Of a stretch of DNA of 64,000 bases, positions 23,251 to 35,900 are shown in pieces. Every line of letters begins with the position of its first letter. The stretch's first letter is position 1. The notes below the pieces were generated by a model, which was not told the origin of the DNA, searched no databases, and worked only from the letters and a program-made list of their open reading frames with translations. The position numbers and the translations under genes are program-made. The stretch is from Limnephilus marmoratus (lineage: Eukaryota > Arthropoda > Insecta > Trichoptera > Limnephilidae), in contig OU862920.1 of NCBI GenBank assembly GCA_917880885.1, positions 4,154,001-4,218,000 on the forward strand, read 5' to 3'.

Positions 23251-23494
23251 TTAGTCTTCTTATAAATGTAAAACCAGGCGTGATGAGGGTAGCTTAGGCA
23301 AAATTCATCCAATGTCCAGTGTTTTTAAAAATAATGTCCTCCACGTGCAAAATTGTATCTCCCCCAAGTATAAACTTTCTAATAAAGTGTGTTTATCGGA
23401 AGTGACCTGCAGGTAAGTATGTTTCTGTATCTATTTGTAAATAATAAAATTAGATAGAGCCTAAGAATTCATAATAAATTGTAAAGCGCCCTTT

Positions 23495-24475
23495 AGGTGA
23501 ATTGTCACAAAAACGGCACTCTACAAATATATTTTTACGCACCAGATTTAAATGTCCGTGTTAAATTTTCCCCACAGGAAAAACTAAACCCTTTCACACA
23601 CTTCCCAAATGATCATCTAGTCAATCCACGCTATGCAATTGCACTATATAAGTATTATAAATACAAAACAATACAAGAACAACATGTCAACCTACCAGAG
23701 ACCAAATGGGAAAATAATTCACCGACTCCAGATATTTTCACATCAGAGGGTTCGGCTCTGTGGAATTCCTAATTGAAACTATAAACCCTACTGATCCCTC
23801 AATATAAATATTTTAAAAATCTTTTGTAATCCTACATGTATTTAAAATGACTGATTTTTGCATTTTTATATATAAATTCTTTGACAAATCTAATATGCCT
23901 AAATTTTGAATGAGAGACATAGGTATAATGCCAGTAGCCGAAATAACAAATGGTAATATTTTTATAGTCTGAGAATGCCAAATTCTTTTAATCTCATTTC
24001 ATAAATCTGTGTATTTTCTAATTTTTTCAGAAACAGTTTTTTGAATATTACAAGAATTTGGAATAGCTACATCAATGATATAAGTTATTTTTTCTCCCTC
24101 CATTTTATAAACGCACCAGATTTAAATGTCCGGGTTAAATTTTCCCCAAAAAAAAAAAAGGAAAAAAAAATAAGGAAAAACTAAACCCTTTCACACACTT
24201 CCCCAAATGATCATCTAGTCAACCCACGCTATGCAATTGCACTATATAAGTATTATAAATACAAAATAATACAAGAACAACATGTCAACCTACTAGAGAC
24301 CAAATGGGAATATAATTCACCGACTCCAGATATTTTCATATCAGAGGGTTCGGCTCTGTGGCATTTCTAATTGAACCTATAAATCCTACTGATCCCTCAA
24401 TATAAATATTTAAAAAATCTTTTGTAATCCTACATGTATTTAAAATTACTGATTTTATATACAAATTCTTATTAT
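23495..24475 (+). repeat. Two ~370-bp direct copies of an unrecognised sequence
   Basis: 23535-23880 and 24110-24470 are nearly identical (acgcaccagatttaaatgtc ... atgtatttaaaat). The copy encodes FYAPDLNVRVKFSPQEKLNP, then NDHLVNPRYAIALYKYYKYK and TSEGSALWNS. Copy 2 has an A-rich insertion. It could be the end of an unidentified retroelement protein duplicated in tandem. Nothing recognised in the spacer. Confidence 0.7.
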
Positions 24476-24550
24476 TATTATTATTGGTGAAAACCCTTAC
24501 CGCTATGCTGAATGAGTCAAAAATAATATATTATTTATTTATTTATTTTA

Positions 24551-24708
24551 AGGGAACGTACCCATACTACGTGACCTCTTCGGGGGGGGGGAGTCTTCAA
24601 AATGTCACGCTTGGTACAAATGAGCAGCGGTTTGCTTAGGATTTTGGTCACCGGGGGGGGGGGGTTAAAAATTGCAAAAATTGGTCACGTAGTATGGGTA
24701 CGTTCCCT
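24551..24708. mobile_element. Poly-G MITE, copy 1
   Basis: TIR agggaacgtacccatactac with its inverse at the right end (158 bp). The interior carries G runs of 10 and 12. Same family as 50629-50797 in the opposite orientation. Confidence 0.88.
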
Positions 24709-24802
24709 AATACTACTGATACCCTCCTTTGTACCACTTTTAACTTATAACCTTATCATTGTAATGTAAAAGCCTTTTTACGGCGTTAAATAAATAAATG
24801 TG
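24700..24802 (+). repeat. LINE 3' tail
   Basis: ttgtaatgtaaaagcctttt followed by acggcgttaaataaataaat, matching the tail at 46815-46870. No coding part remains. Confidence 0.65.
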
Positions 24803-24804
24803 TT

Positions 24805-25540
24805 TGGTGGTTGTCTGACTTGTGTCTGAACGGTGACGATAATGTTGATTATATAATAAGTCTCAACATATTTGCAAAATAAAAACTTCAGTAATAATGT
24901 GGCACTTTCAAGTATCATTAAAAAATATTACAAATTTATCAATTTATAAACAATGTAATTAATAACAATAACTTAATACAACTTTTATAATATGTGAAAT
25001 AAAATATTTTACTTTTAAGTTAACTTTTTCAATTTCAAAAATATTTTAGATACAGTTAGAATGAATTATTTAAAATATTTTTAATACAGTTTTTATCATA
25101 TAAAATCAGGAATTTTTGGTTTGAAAATTTGATTGCTTAGAAATATTGTTGATGCTTAAATTAAAAACTGAGAGTAGATCACTCAAGTATTTGTTTGATA
25201 AGACTTTTTATCGCCTAGAAACAAAAACGAATGAAAATATCTATTAAAAATGCCAAAATCTTCTTACGTAACTTCTCACTTACGCAAACCTTTTTGCAAT
25301 TCCTTTTATTGTGTAATGTGGAAAATTCAGCTCTTTAGAAAATAATCCGAAAAAATGTTATTTTTGTATCTGAACTTCACAAAATACAATTTTTTTTTTC
25401 ACGTGAATCAAGACAGGCGGCATTGGTTCAACTTGGAATTTCAAAGTGAATTTTCGTGAACGTCTTTGACCGATGTTGGAACAATAGGTATGTCAGATTT
25501 GAACTAGTGTGTTGATTATTTTTCGAATAATATTTTGTAC
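24805..25540. other. AT-rich, no gene seen
   Basis: No paired repeats or coding signals recognised. Confidence 0.4.
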
Positions 25541-25544
25541 GATC

Positions 25545-25975
25545 CTTATCTTTTATCTATAATACATATAAAAATCTCCGCACTCCTCCGAAACGGCTCA
25601 ACCGATTTTTTTATGTATATATTTGGTAGGTATGAGAATAGGTCGTAAAGTAGGTATATTTCAGACCGCCAGGTGATTAGGGTGTAAAATTTCAATTTTT
25701 TTGACAATTTTTTTTGTATTTTTTTTGCATCACAAATTACCATAATCCCAAATTTTCGCCTTCCTACCCCCAGCCTCCCATTTTTTATTCGCGATTTTAG
25801 TATTTTTGTATGAACAAATTTAACCGTCGTTAAAATCAAAATAAAACTTTGTTCGATGCAATATTTGACAATTCAACAAACAGAACAGAACGAAATTATT
25901 TACGTTGCTGAATGACAATATACAGAAATAATGTACCTATACAGCAGAAAAACGTTTCCCGGGTCAGCTAGTTTG
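25545..25975 (+). repeat. Dispersed repeat ending ccgggtcagctagttt
   Basis: Partner of 21600-21975 on the other strand. The terminus (gtttcccgggtcagctagtt) is typical of a widespread arthropod repeat class. The frame 25546-25839 (-) is incidental. Confidence 0.7.
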
Positions 25976-25979
25976 TTAA

Positions 25980-26805
25980 TAAAAATCTATACAGCAAAAT
26001 CTACAAGTGGTAGGTATTCCAAATTACAAGTACCTAGTCCAAAAGTTTTTACCGTTATTTTTTTGCATTTCAATGCCTGCTCTGGCTAAAATAGTTTTTA
26101 ACCCCGTTGGTCTTTGGAATGACTTTATTACATTGCATTGATTGTTTTATTGTGTGCTGAACATAAAATAAAACAATTTATATAAGTATATGTACAATAT
26201 TACAATATAATTATATTACAATATACCTAAGCCAAAATAATGTTTTATGTTCCTCTCTTGGTCGCCTGCATAGTGCATAGTACCTACCTACCTACGCCCC
26301 TATTTGCTTTGTTTTAATATTACGTTGCAGAAATATTTATATCAACATGATAAAAAAAGCATTCAAATATGCCAACAGTTCCAGAAGAATCGATAAAATA
26401 CATTTGGAAATTCAGATTCCAAAATAAATTAAAATTGTGACTAAAATACAGCTTGGCATAATATTCTTGAAATTCATTCAAACGCTACATTTTTCATTAC
26501 TATGGCAATATCAAGCTACTCTATCAAAACTTGTCATCAATCAAAATAATTTTTTACGCCTTTTAGTTATGATTTTGATATGTGAATTAGATTTGGATTT
26601 AACATTATATGAATTTCAAAAGTACAAAAAAAATCGCCTTTCCGTGTTTCCATTTTACTTACAAAGAGTTAAAATAATTGCAAAAAAGTTAAAACATAAA
26701 ATTATCTTGGAATATGCTTGAGAATAATATATAATATCACATCCTATAAACTACCTATATAATATAATCTCCTTTCGGAAAGTACCTACCACTAATCTTT
26801 TTTTT
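25980..26805. other. AT-rich, no gene seen
   Basis: A 94-codon frame at 26437-26721 has no recognisable motif and AT-driven composition. Confidence 0.35.
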
Positions 26806-26814
26806 TGTTTTGAG

Positions 26815-27190
26815 TCATTTATGAGAAGGAAGAAGAGGAAGTTCTGGGAAGGAAAAATGTATAAGGATGATAATTAGAAATCTGGGGGTCGGGCGTCCAG
26901 GTGTGACGTATGAATCCATCCCCCTCATTGTCATGCAAGGCGTTTTGATCAAGAGTCCGGCTGGAGAGGTCAACGGGTCCCCAAACCCGGTTTTTCCTGA
27001 TCCGGCCACTTAGACGTGGAGAAACTTCACCCCTCACCCCTTGAACCCCAGGTTAGGTGTGTCCTGATGTTTTTGCTAAGTCAACGAATGCAGCGTAGCG
27101 TACCACTTTGGGTGACCTATTAGGGCAGAGATTCATTCAATTAATGGTTTTGGGGCGGCGCGGCTGAACTCATAGCCGCCTCCAAAATAT
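26815..27190 (+). repeat. CTCCACACAG-hairpin repeat family, copy 5 (5' truncated, diverged)
   Basis: Begins in the ggaagaagaggaagttctgg segment and ends with the degenerate terminus aatggttttggggcggcg and cgcctccaaa. More diverged than copies 2, 3 and 6. Confidence 0.8.
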
Positions 27191-27194
27191 TTAT

Positions 27195-28488
27195 GTAATT
27201 TGATTTTAAACGATCGCAGCGCCTTCAATTATTGTTTACTAGTGTACGTCAGACTGAAATTCTATCTACCTGTCTGTGTTCAGACGACAGACCACGTCAG
27301 ACTGTAAAAAGGTAAAACGTGCGTCCAATATGAAATAATCGATTATAATTCGATCGAAATCATAACATTCTCATTCAAATCATCAGGTCATTACAAAGCG
27401 GCCAATGCGCGCACTTGCACCATTATAAAAAAAATGAATGATAGTTTTATGTCACCTATAAAATGGTAGGCGATAAAACTTTGTTGTCGCGCATATATCA
27501 TTCTGTTGTTGTAGTCCATTAGTCCCATTAGTCCATTCAGTTGTTGTAGTCATTTGGGATTGGTTTATTTATGTCATCGCCTACAAGACAAACTAAATAA
27601 CAAATTCTGTGTTTAGGCGGTAGGTAGGTACTGATTTTAGAACTATATTATTTGGTGTCAATACTGTCAATGCTGCCATAAACCAGTAATCACAATTAAA
27701 TATTAAAATACGTCGAATTCAATGAATTCCATATTTAATAATAATTGTTAAACAAGAAGCTACTTTAATTAAAAAGTTCATATTTGTTCGATAAGTATAA
27801 AAGTGACTGTTTTGATAAAATATATGAATAACACACTGGGCTGGCAAACTACTACATGATTGGTTTATTTACGACAACTACAAACTAGCAACTAGCAACA
27901 CCGAACCGGGAAATCGTTTCGCGCTTTGACACTTAACGATTTAACTTAAGTCCAATTTTAATAATTTTGACCTTAACTGACAGAAGAAATATAAAAGTAC
28001 GCCGTACATAAGCCAGATTCAGCCGAGAGAAACAATAAGCTAATCACAATGTTCGCATTCCAAAGTCGGAGACGGTTGTCACCGGGTCCGGGAGTGAAAC
28101 AATTTCAGTTGACGAACAAGTTGCTCGCAGTTCACAATACATGTCATTGATTGATCGGGATTCTAACGGTTGAGGTGGGCGGCTGTTTACCTGTGTATTA
28201 TACTATTTTCTTCTTTTATGATTTGTGATAATGTGCTGATATCATTACCCAAAGCTATTTATACCGGGTGATTTATGTTGCGAGGTGTCAACATTACCAG
28301 GTGACAGGTGTTCTGGTACCTCCTGTGGGGCAAAGACAGTGTTTTCTTTACCAATGACGAACACGTGCAACCCTTTGCAAAACAATTTTAATCTAAAAAT
28401 CGCGAAGGAGCTACTAATTGTACGGGGAAAGCTACAAAGATTGCACAGTAATTTATAATTTATACTTTCAGCTTGTAAATCATACACG
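27195..28488. promoter_or_regulatory. Upstream region of SLC66A3
   Basis: The promoter and any 5' exon should lie here. A plausible acceptor (28461-28471) sits 18 nt before the ATG. No core promoter element can be assigned from sequence alone. Confidence 0.3.
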
Positions 28489-28640
28489 ATGGACCCTATA
28501 ACCCATCTGATCTCTGACTCGCTGAGTGTGATCACCATAGCATCATGCCTGGTGTTGAAGGTGCCCCAGATCATGATATTATATTCCAGGAAGTCTGCCG
28601 AGGGCATGAACCTGACAGGACTGTCACTGGAGCTTTTCAG
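28489..28640 (+). CDS. SLC66A3: SLC66A3 coding exon 1
   Basis: Begins with ATG in an exon whose 3' splice site may be the tatactttcag at about 28461-28471, so the transcript may start further upstream. It encodes MDPITHLISDSLSVITIASC and the first PQ-loop (LKVPQI) and ends LELF + AG before a gtagcc donor (phase 2). The in-frame codons just upstream of the ATG are open for only a few residues, so the start is likely but not proven. Confidence 0.82.
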
Positions 28641-31600
28641 GTAGCCACTAATTACTTATTTTACGATTCCACAGTGCCGGTTCTCCACAGGGGACAGTGG
28701 GGACAGTCCCCACCAGTTACACTCGAAACCTACTAAAGGAAATAATAGTCGATGCTTTGTCTTCACCAAAATGAATGAATTCTTTAAACATACAAGTAAT
28801 TAACATTTGCAGAAATAAAATACAAAAAATTATTCCAGGTGATTTTAATAAGACCCGACGCGCCTACAATGAACAATGTACAGCGCATGAGAACAGTGGG
28901 TCTATTTCTCAGTGCGCAGAATCTACTGCGAAAATCCGAGCTGTCCCCATAGGCGTTATGATTCATTCTTGCGTTTTTTCGCGATCGTATGCAACCGCGA
29001 ATGCGCACTCGTATGTGAATTCAAATACCGTGGGGACAATTCTTTGGATTCCCACTGAACCATTTGTTTGCGTAGTTACGGGCGGGAACCGCTCGCGTTC
29101 AAATTAAGTTCGATAAAAATTTTATTGATTAATCTTGCAAGATAAAGCGTTATTTTTATTATACTAAATTGTGAATTGGTATATACCTATAGACATTTTA
29201 TATTATTTTGCGTTTAGATATCCGATTAGCATTAAGGGTCGACCGAGATCTCGGTCTCGGCATTCTCGGCTACAAATTCTACCGAGAACTCTGTCTCGGT
29301 TCTCGGCGAAAAATCGCCGAGATTCTCGGTCATAACCGAGACCGTTGTAAGTAGGTACGGTATAGGATAATGGGATTCAAATCTACCGCACGCATTCACA
29401 TTTGTCACTTGGTGTCAGTGCGTGAGAGAGCTGTCGATTGTGATTGGTCGGCTGGCAGCGAGGCGAGTTTTACTTATAACCATAATGATAATATCTAGAC
29501 GCCTTCCACGCCGAAACGCAAATTATTTGCAATTCCCTCGATAGAAAAAAAATCGCAAAGTATGCTCCAAAAATTATTTTAAAAACGTTTGCTTCAGTTA
29601 TTTTACAAGTTATAATTGTGAAAAAAATTCACAATGTTTCTTTAAATGATGTCGTGTTTTATTAAATATTTTCGATTTTATCGCTTTAAATATTAGCGCG
29701 CTCCTCTAACATTCCTAATTACATATTTCTCCATCTTCTTCTTTTTGAGCGCGGATGCGGCGCCTTAAAACAAATTATTATTACATTCTTAAATATACTA
29801 TATTATGCCAAAATAGCGCATTTTCATTTTTTTTTCTCAATTTATCTATTCTCGGTCTCGGCTCTCGGTCTCGGCCGAGATTTTAATTTATTCTCGGTCT
29901 CGGTCTCGGCCGAGAACGAAAAACATGTCTCGGTCAACCCTTAATTAGCATGATTAGACTATCAAAAAAATTTTAGCATATCTTAGTCATAGGATAGTTT
30001 ATGATAGTAATCCAAATAAATTCATTTGTATGTTTCTGTACCGGGATAAACCACACATAGCTATAGACTTAGCTATGGACTTACGTGGTTTATCCTTTAG
30101 GGTACAGGTTTGATTTATCTCAAAAACATCTGAGTTGGGAATGAACAGTAGTTTGGTGAATTTGTAATGCTTTCTAGATGAATAATACAAATTTACTTTC
30201 TGCATTGTAAACTATCGCTTCCGTGGAATTTAAAAATTTTGTCCAACTATTTCCATTGTTGTGAAAATGTATTCTTTTGTTTCTGAAAAAATGCAATCAT
30301 TCCTGAATTAATTGATAACATTATTATTTGTGTATAGGAATTTATTTAGATAATAATTGTGTGTTCTTTTCAGTATAACAGCCACAGCCTCGCTAATGAC
30401 CTTGGCACAATAACTCAACACCAATATTGCAATACAGAATAATTGATGATGAAAAAGTGTTAGTGGAACATGCCAATAATAATTTGACTATCATTCCAGC
30501 TACACAACAATATCCCTGTATAACTACTGCTTGGGATATAGCCTGTTGTCTTACATGGAATATCCAATAATTTTAGTCCAGGAATTGGTGCTGATATTCC
30601 TTGTGCTACTCTACAAGAACATGCTTGGAGATGTGAGGATGCTCGGATGCATCTTTGGATATTTCTGCATTTTGCTGGGATTTGTCACGAAAATTCTGCC
30701 AGTCTCTTATCTGGTTGTCTTGATAGTAAGTTAACTCATTCTTTACGCTTTTGGTAAGACAGGATATTTCATCATCCCAAGAAAGAAATTCTGTTGAATG
30801 TGATGACGAATTTCATCACAATCTAAACTAACAGAATGTAGAAATAAGATGCAGCATTGTGGTACTTTTTGGCAAAAGTAATTATTTTTTCTTTAGGTAC
30901 AGTAGAATTTGGATATAATGACTTCGCATATAACAGCCGACCGTTTTTAGTGACGAAAATGTAAACTCAAGTTAGGTTTCATAGCTTTTAGTAGGAAAAC
31001 GTATCCGTTTAGTACAACTCCGTTTTAAGCGACCAACTGCTTAAAGCAACCTATTTTAATGATAGGTTCGGTTAGAACAACACGCAGTGTTTTGTTTCCA
31101 AACCTACGCACCAATACCTCGCCGCCCCGCGCATCGCCATCTCCCCGCGCCCGGCTACAGTCAGTGTTTATCGTCTGTTGTGACAAGGACACACACTATG
31201 ATGTCGCATATTCACAATTCTGTGCGAAGTTCTTACTATCGAACAAAAATTAGCCAAAAACAAACTCAAATTACAGACTTTCTATGTTAGTAACTACATA
31301 CATTGAGGGTTGTTATATCCGGATTCTACTGTATCTGAAGGTAAAAGTCACATATCACCTGAAGGGGTTCACTAGGGTCCCCCATGTATTGTGGAGCGAT
31401 GTGTCTCTTAATTTTCCTTTTGTCCTTTCCGGTAAAGGTCAAACTGTACTAGAGTGGAGCCGCGCGGTACTTCCTAAACGCAGGGCAGAATTTTTCAGTT
31501 GTTGATTATCTGATTAACGAGATGGACGAATTGTGAAGAAATGGTTGCTTTATTGTGTAAAGAGGTGGAAAAACCGGAAAGAAATAAAAAGAGGAGTTCT

Positions 31601-33884
31601 CTATGAGAGCACAATATTCCAAATTCTCATTATGAAGAGGGAGGATACCACACACTTTCCACGACTCTTAAAGGACCCTGGTCGATTTCACACTAGTTGA
31701 TAAAAGAGAAGTTCTGTGAATTGTTGCTAATTATAAAGCCTCACATTGAACGGCTCGATACATGCAGCAGAGCGGCGTGGCCTGCCAAAATATTCTCCGG
31801 GGCCAAACATGCCGCACCGCTCTTGCCGTCACGTCGTTAAATCAATAGAAAAAATCAATAGCCGCTGTAGTGCAGTTTGGCCTTATTACTCTCATTTTAG
31901 TTACTTTTTTAAAAATTTATTTATTTATTTTTTAAATTTAATTTTATTTAATTTTTTTTAAATTTAATGGAGTTTTACGTATTAAACACAAAAACAATTA
32001 ATATACTTTTTTTATACTTATCGCTTTAACCAGAGACAGGGAAACCTTCACCCAGCAGTCAATCATCAATCATTAAGTGATGCAAAACGATTAAAGAAAT
32101 GGCCCATAATCATGTGTAGCTCAATTTCTTATTATTGTATCCCTTTCCAATAAAGTGCACTATTTACATCCAGACTCGCGGCTTGTTTACGACGAGGATT
32201 TTAAAAAATAAGTAATTGTGATTCGAGGGGTGGCCGGGAGACCAATTTCGCCAGAATTGAATAGATATTATGTAATGTCTTAAAAAATTGTTATGAGATA
32301 ATTTTTTTAAATGATGAATAGTTTTTCTAAGATTACCTAAATTATAGAGTAGGTGTATGATGTAAAAAACCATTTAGATATTACACATTTGGGGGATGTG
32401 TATTACCCCTCTGTTGCAAAAGGGTTAATACAGTAATCTCTTGATCAACTTCGTAACCCATTATGTTATTTGATTAAGATTTAAAGGGGGTAAATTTTAT
32501 CTTTTTTTATCTTTTTAGGGCCCATCGGGCCACTTTCCTAAACCAGATTTAATACTTTTCTTCCTTTCACAAACACAATTGAGGCTGCAAATAATATAAA
32601 CATGCTTATGTTTTTCTCTTTCAGCCTCTCTGTACACCCACAAGTGCGAGCAGCAAGTTAGTGTTTCTGTACGATATAATCAAGACGAAAGACTCCCAGT
32701 CGATATCTCTCCTGACATGGTTCATATCCGTCTTCACCAACGCCAGTAAGTTGCACTTTTATCTGCACATTATTACATTTTCCACTTAACGTTATTGCAT
32801 AATCGTTATAACTTAATTATCACAAAGTAACGTTTAGTAGATTGTTAAATTAGCATTGTATTTATTCATTGCTAAGCTACTGCATATAACATTCCTTCTA
32901 ACAAGAAGGTTTTCGGTTGGTCGCAAAGTTATTTTTCCCTGTTTCCTGCACGTTTATGGAAAATGAACAATTTTACAAAGTATCGTTGAGCGACCCAAAC
33001 AGGTAAAAGTCGGAGGGAGTAAGATCTGGGCTTTAGGGAGAGTGTTCCAGTATCTACTAATTCGACTTGTTGATGGGTAGAACCATCTGGTGTTCAAAGA
33101 AGACGCTACCTTATCGACGGTAACTCGCTTATTCGCTAGAACCATCTGTCGAGCTCGCTGAATCTTGACATCAATGTGGAGGTTGACTGGCCGCTCTGAT
33201 GACCAGTTAATGCTTACATTCATCTCTTAAACCTTTTAAACTTCTCGATCCACCGGATCACTGCTTGGTTGTTCCTCCTTGGCGCGAACTTCTAGCGGAG
33301 TGGATATTTACACTGCAATAGCAAATGATGCAATCGGGATAAAGTTTAGCGCACTTGACTGCAGTCGTACCAATTCTAAGACCAGAAGGCAGTATGACAA
33401 CCTTAAAGGCGAAAGTTTACATAATTTTTGATTGCCCTGATGAACACCTACCGGGTTACCTAAAATCATATGTGATAAATCGCAAGACTAGTCACCAGCT
33501 CAGTTTGTTTTGTATGAATCTAACAGTAACTGGATAGAAAGTTACGTCACCGAGAGATATGTTTGAAAGTTATTTTTAGTACATAGTTGATGGCCACACT
33601 GCACTTACCTCCTTTCATTCTGAACAGCACTAGGGAAAGGTATTTTGTTTTTGGCCCAACTATACCTGTATAATATGCTGCCACAGTAATAATGTTTATA
33701 GTAATAATACTTTTAAACAGTCTTTTTTTATATTAACATGAAAATCATTCCAGCTCGCATTTTCACCATCTACATGGACTCTGCTGACTTCAACCTTCTG
33801 ATGAACTTCATTGTGTCCACCTTCCTGAGTTCTTCTATCTTCCTGTCGGCTTGGTTCTACAAAACCAAATCCAAAGGCGAATAA
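28489..33884 (+). CDS. SLC66A3: SLC66A3 (PQLC3)-like PQ-loop membrane protein, complete gene in four coding exons
   Basis: Joining 28489-28640, 30500-30725, 32625-32745 and 33754-33884 gives 630 nt: 209 codons plus TAA. All junctions are GT-AG and phase-compatible. The product has the SLC66/PQ-loop layout: an N-terminal helix with the first PQ motif in LVLKVPQIMILYSRKSAEG, then GYSLLSYMEYPIILVQELVL, a further helix pair, the segment TSASSKLVFLYDIIKTKDSQ, the second-repeat segment SISLLTWFISVFTNATRIFT, and a last helix before a short basic tail (KTKSKGE). Length and the order of these segments fit vertebrate SLC66A3 (about 200 aa). That family is an intracellular multi-spanning membrane protein of uncertain substrate, related to MPDU1 and the lysosomal PQ-loop transporters. 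The ATG at 28489 was chosen because it places the PQ motif about 25 residues in, as in relatives. A non-coding 5' exon may lie upstream. The family call is secure; the paralogue assignment rests on the YxEYPI and ATRI segments. Confidence 0.88.
29233..29943. mobile_element. Non-autonomous hAT element in SLC66A3 intron 1
   Basis: TIRs taagggtcgaccgaga / its inverse (one mismatch), with an exact 8-bp TSD attagcat at 29225-29232 and 29944-29951. Both subterminal regions carry many tctcgg/ccgaga hexamers, as in transposase-binding subterminal repeats. No ORF. Confidence 0.9.
30500..30725 (+). CDS. SLC66A3: SLC66A3 coding exon 2
   Basis: Follows the acceptor ctatcattccag and ends at a gtaagt donor. 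It encodes two hydrophobic segments (PIILVQELVLIFLVLLY and the GCIFGYFCILLGFV region), the expected transmembrane helices 2-3 of the PQ-loop fold. Phase 2 in, phase 0 out. Confidence 0.88.
30726..32624. other. SLC66A3 intron 2
   Basis: 1.9 kb with no recognised element; AT-rich after 31900. Confidence 0.5.
32625..32745 (+). CDS. SLC66A3: SLC66A3 coding exon 3
   Basis: Preceded by a strong polypyrimidine acceptor (tttttctctttcag) and followed by gtaagt. It encodes PLCTPTSASSKLVFLYDIIK and most of the second PQ repeat (QSISLLTWFISVFTNA). Here the canonical PQ pair is replaced by a degenerate position, as in the vertebrate orthologue. Confidence 0.88.
32955..33310 (-). pseudogene. Internally deleted mariner-like transposase in SLC66A3 intron 3
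   Basis: Minus strand encodes SSERPVNLHIDVKIQRARQM, then VLANKRVTVDKVASSLN (the helix-turn-helix N-terminal half of mariner transposases). After a frame change it encodes PDLTPSDFYLFGSLNDTL, matching the conserved PDLAPSD-[FY]-x-LF segment containing the last catalytic Asp. The region between is deleted, so it is inactive. Confidence 0.78.
33754..33884 (+). CDS. SLC66A3: SLC66A3 coding exon 4 and stop
   Basis: Follows acceptor aaaatcattccag. The codon split across the junction gives ACT (T of NATRIF). It encodes the last helix and the lysine-rich tail KTKSKGE, ending in TAA at 33882-33884. No single AATAAA could be assigned confidently as the polyadenylation site downstream. Confidence 0.88.
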
Positions 33885-35895
33885 ATCCCAAACCACGGAG
33901 TTTCAACTTCACTTTCTCAAAAGTCCTAGCATATTTCAACCACTAATGCTACTCTTCATGCATAGACAAATGAATATTAGTAGACCTGCCCTAAGTGATA
34001 AAAGCGTATTATTTCCCCCTCCCCATACCGGTTCCATTGGAACCGGCTGAGATTGCATATGGCTTCGCATGTGCATCGCTCATTGGTGCATTTTATTAAT
34101 AACACCGCAAAAAACATGGTTTGTGTTTTGAAAACTTGTAAATATATACCTACTATCACTCGAGATACATAGCGTGTGCTCGTCGATGTTTATTGGGGTA
34201 AGTAAATTATGAAACATTTGTAAAAGTGTCCTAATTAAGTACGGCAACAAAATATTGGAGTATGAAAATAAGCGAACTTTACTTTGCCGTATTTTGACTT
34301 CGCAAATTCATTCATTACGCGGCGAGAAATTCGCGCTCCCATGTAAAAGGGTCTGTTCATTCAAAAGCGAAGTTTACTTTTAAGAACTAAATCATCTTTC
34401 CGCTCTGCGCCCCGCTGTAGTTTTGTCTACCCCTCACCTTTATGTTCTTGTCTAATAATATTCATATGTCTATGTCTTCATGCTATATACCATCCAGACC
34501 ATTTTTATTTATTAATCACTTTGGTTTTTTATTGCCATCTTATTATTTATAGCAAAATGTGTTATGTACATATTTATTTATTTAATCTGTGTTGGATGTA
34601 TATAGCTCTGATAATTCTAGCAATACATGATGTATGCAACAATATTTAATACATATTTTTTTAATGTCATTCTAAATATTTGTATAGAATCTCATGGGAT
34701 AAAGAATTAAGACAATCGACATCGACTAATAAAATAATTTCGTTTAACAAAAGAGCAACCTGCGGCCCATTTAGTGTGGATCGCGGGCCTTTTTGTACTG
34801 CCCACTTGACTAAATACAATATTAAAAAGTAAAGAATATTCAACGATTTCAGTTATGTTTTACAAATGGGTTTAGCTGAAAACTTCAGTCTTTCTTCAAA
34901 GTTTTGAATTAACCCCTCTAAATATTTTTTTAAATATATTATTGATTTTTCTTACATATTCTTAAAAAGACAAAACTTTGTGATTAGACCTATTAAGTAT
35001 AAAAAAAATTCACCTCTGCAGCGCACTCATTTTTTTATTGAGATCTACGTTTGGTGCATTTCAAAGGTTTCCGTTTCATAAAATATAATAGTTTTCTCGA
35101 CCAAATTTTGTTTAACTTGCCGAATGATAAAAATCAACAGTTGCCCAAATTTAAGTTCTCTAATATTTCAGATTGATTAAAATCTACGACGTTTATTGGT
35201 TTGGCCTTGGAGATAAAAAATTTTCGCATGCGTCGCTTTGTTTTTTCTATTATATAATTTTTTTTTTTTTAATTTACCCTTTAGATAATATAAACAGGTT
35301 TGCGCCACCAAACGCAAGTTTAAAAATGTCAAGCTGTAGTTACTGTGGTGTAGATAAATTGGCCTTCTGTCTAAAAAGGTTGATCATCACCGGTGGAGAT
35401 TATAGGAAGCATACTAAGTTTATTATTTATTGCAATTGCCAAAAATACTAAAAGATACCAAAATTTTATTTAAATAACGTTTGAATGCGACGTTCCACCA
35501 TTTTTGTTTACCGGTGACTGATTTGTACATTTTTTTCAGCATAATAAACAAATATACATATTATGTAAGTTTAAATTAATTATGTAGTGCATGTACAGAA
35601 CTTTTTTTTGCTAAAAATCCTTCAACAATTAATTTCGTTCTTACAGAATATTTAAAATTATAATGTCATTGGCTTTAATTTACGAGATATTGTTTTCATT
35701 ATAATTATTTTATAATCGTTAATTATAAATTGAAATAAAAAATGTCAAACACTAAAAAAACTCAATTATAATGGCTTAACAATGATTGTGTAACCATGAC
35801 TAAATCTGATTAATGTGCGAGCGATATATGTTTTATTGAACTGTGTGCAATGTTTTTATGATGGATAGATAAATAATATTTAATATTGCATATAT
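33885..35895. other. SLC66A3 3' flank and intergenic
   Basis: Contains the 3' UTR and AT-rich DNA. The frame at 35173-35451 has no recognised motif. Confidence 0.4.
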
Positions 35896-35900
35896 TATTT

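Noticed and set aside
28641..29107. Additional SLC66A3 exon in intron 1
   Set aside because: The phase of exons 1 and 2 already joins correctly and matches the family; the 110-residue frame at 28775-29107 has no PQ-loop features.
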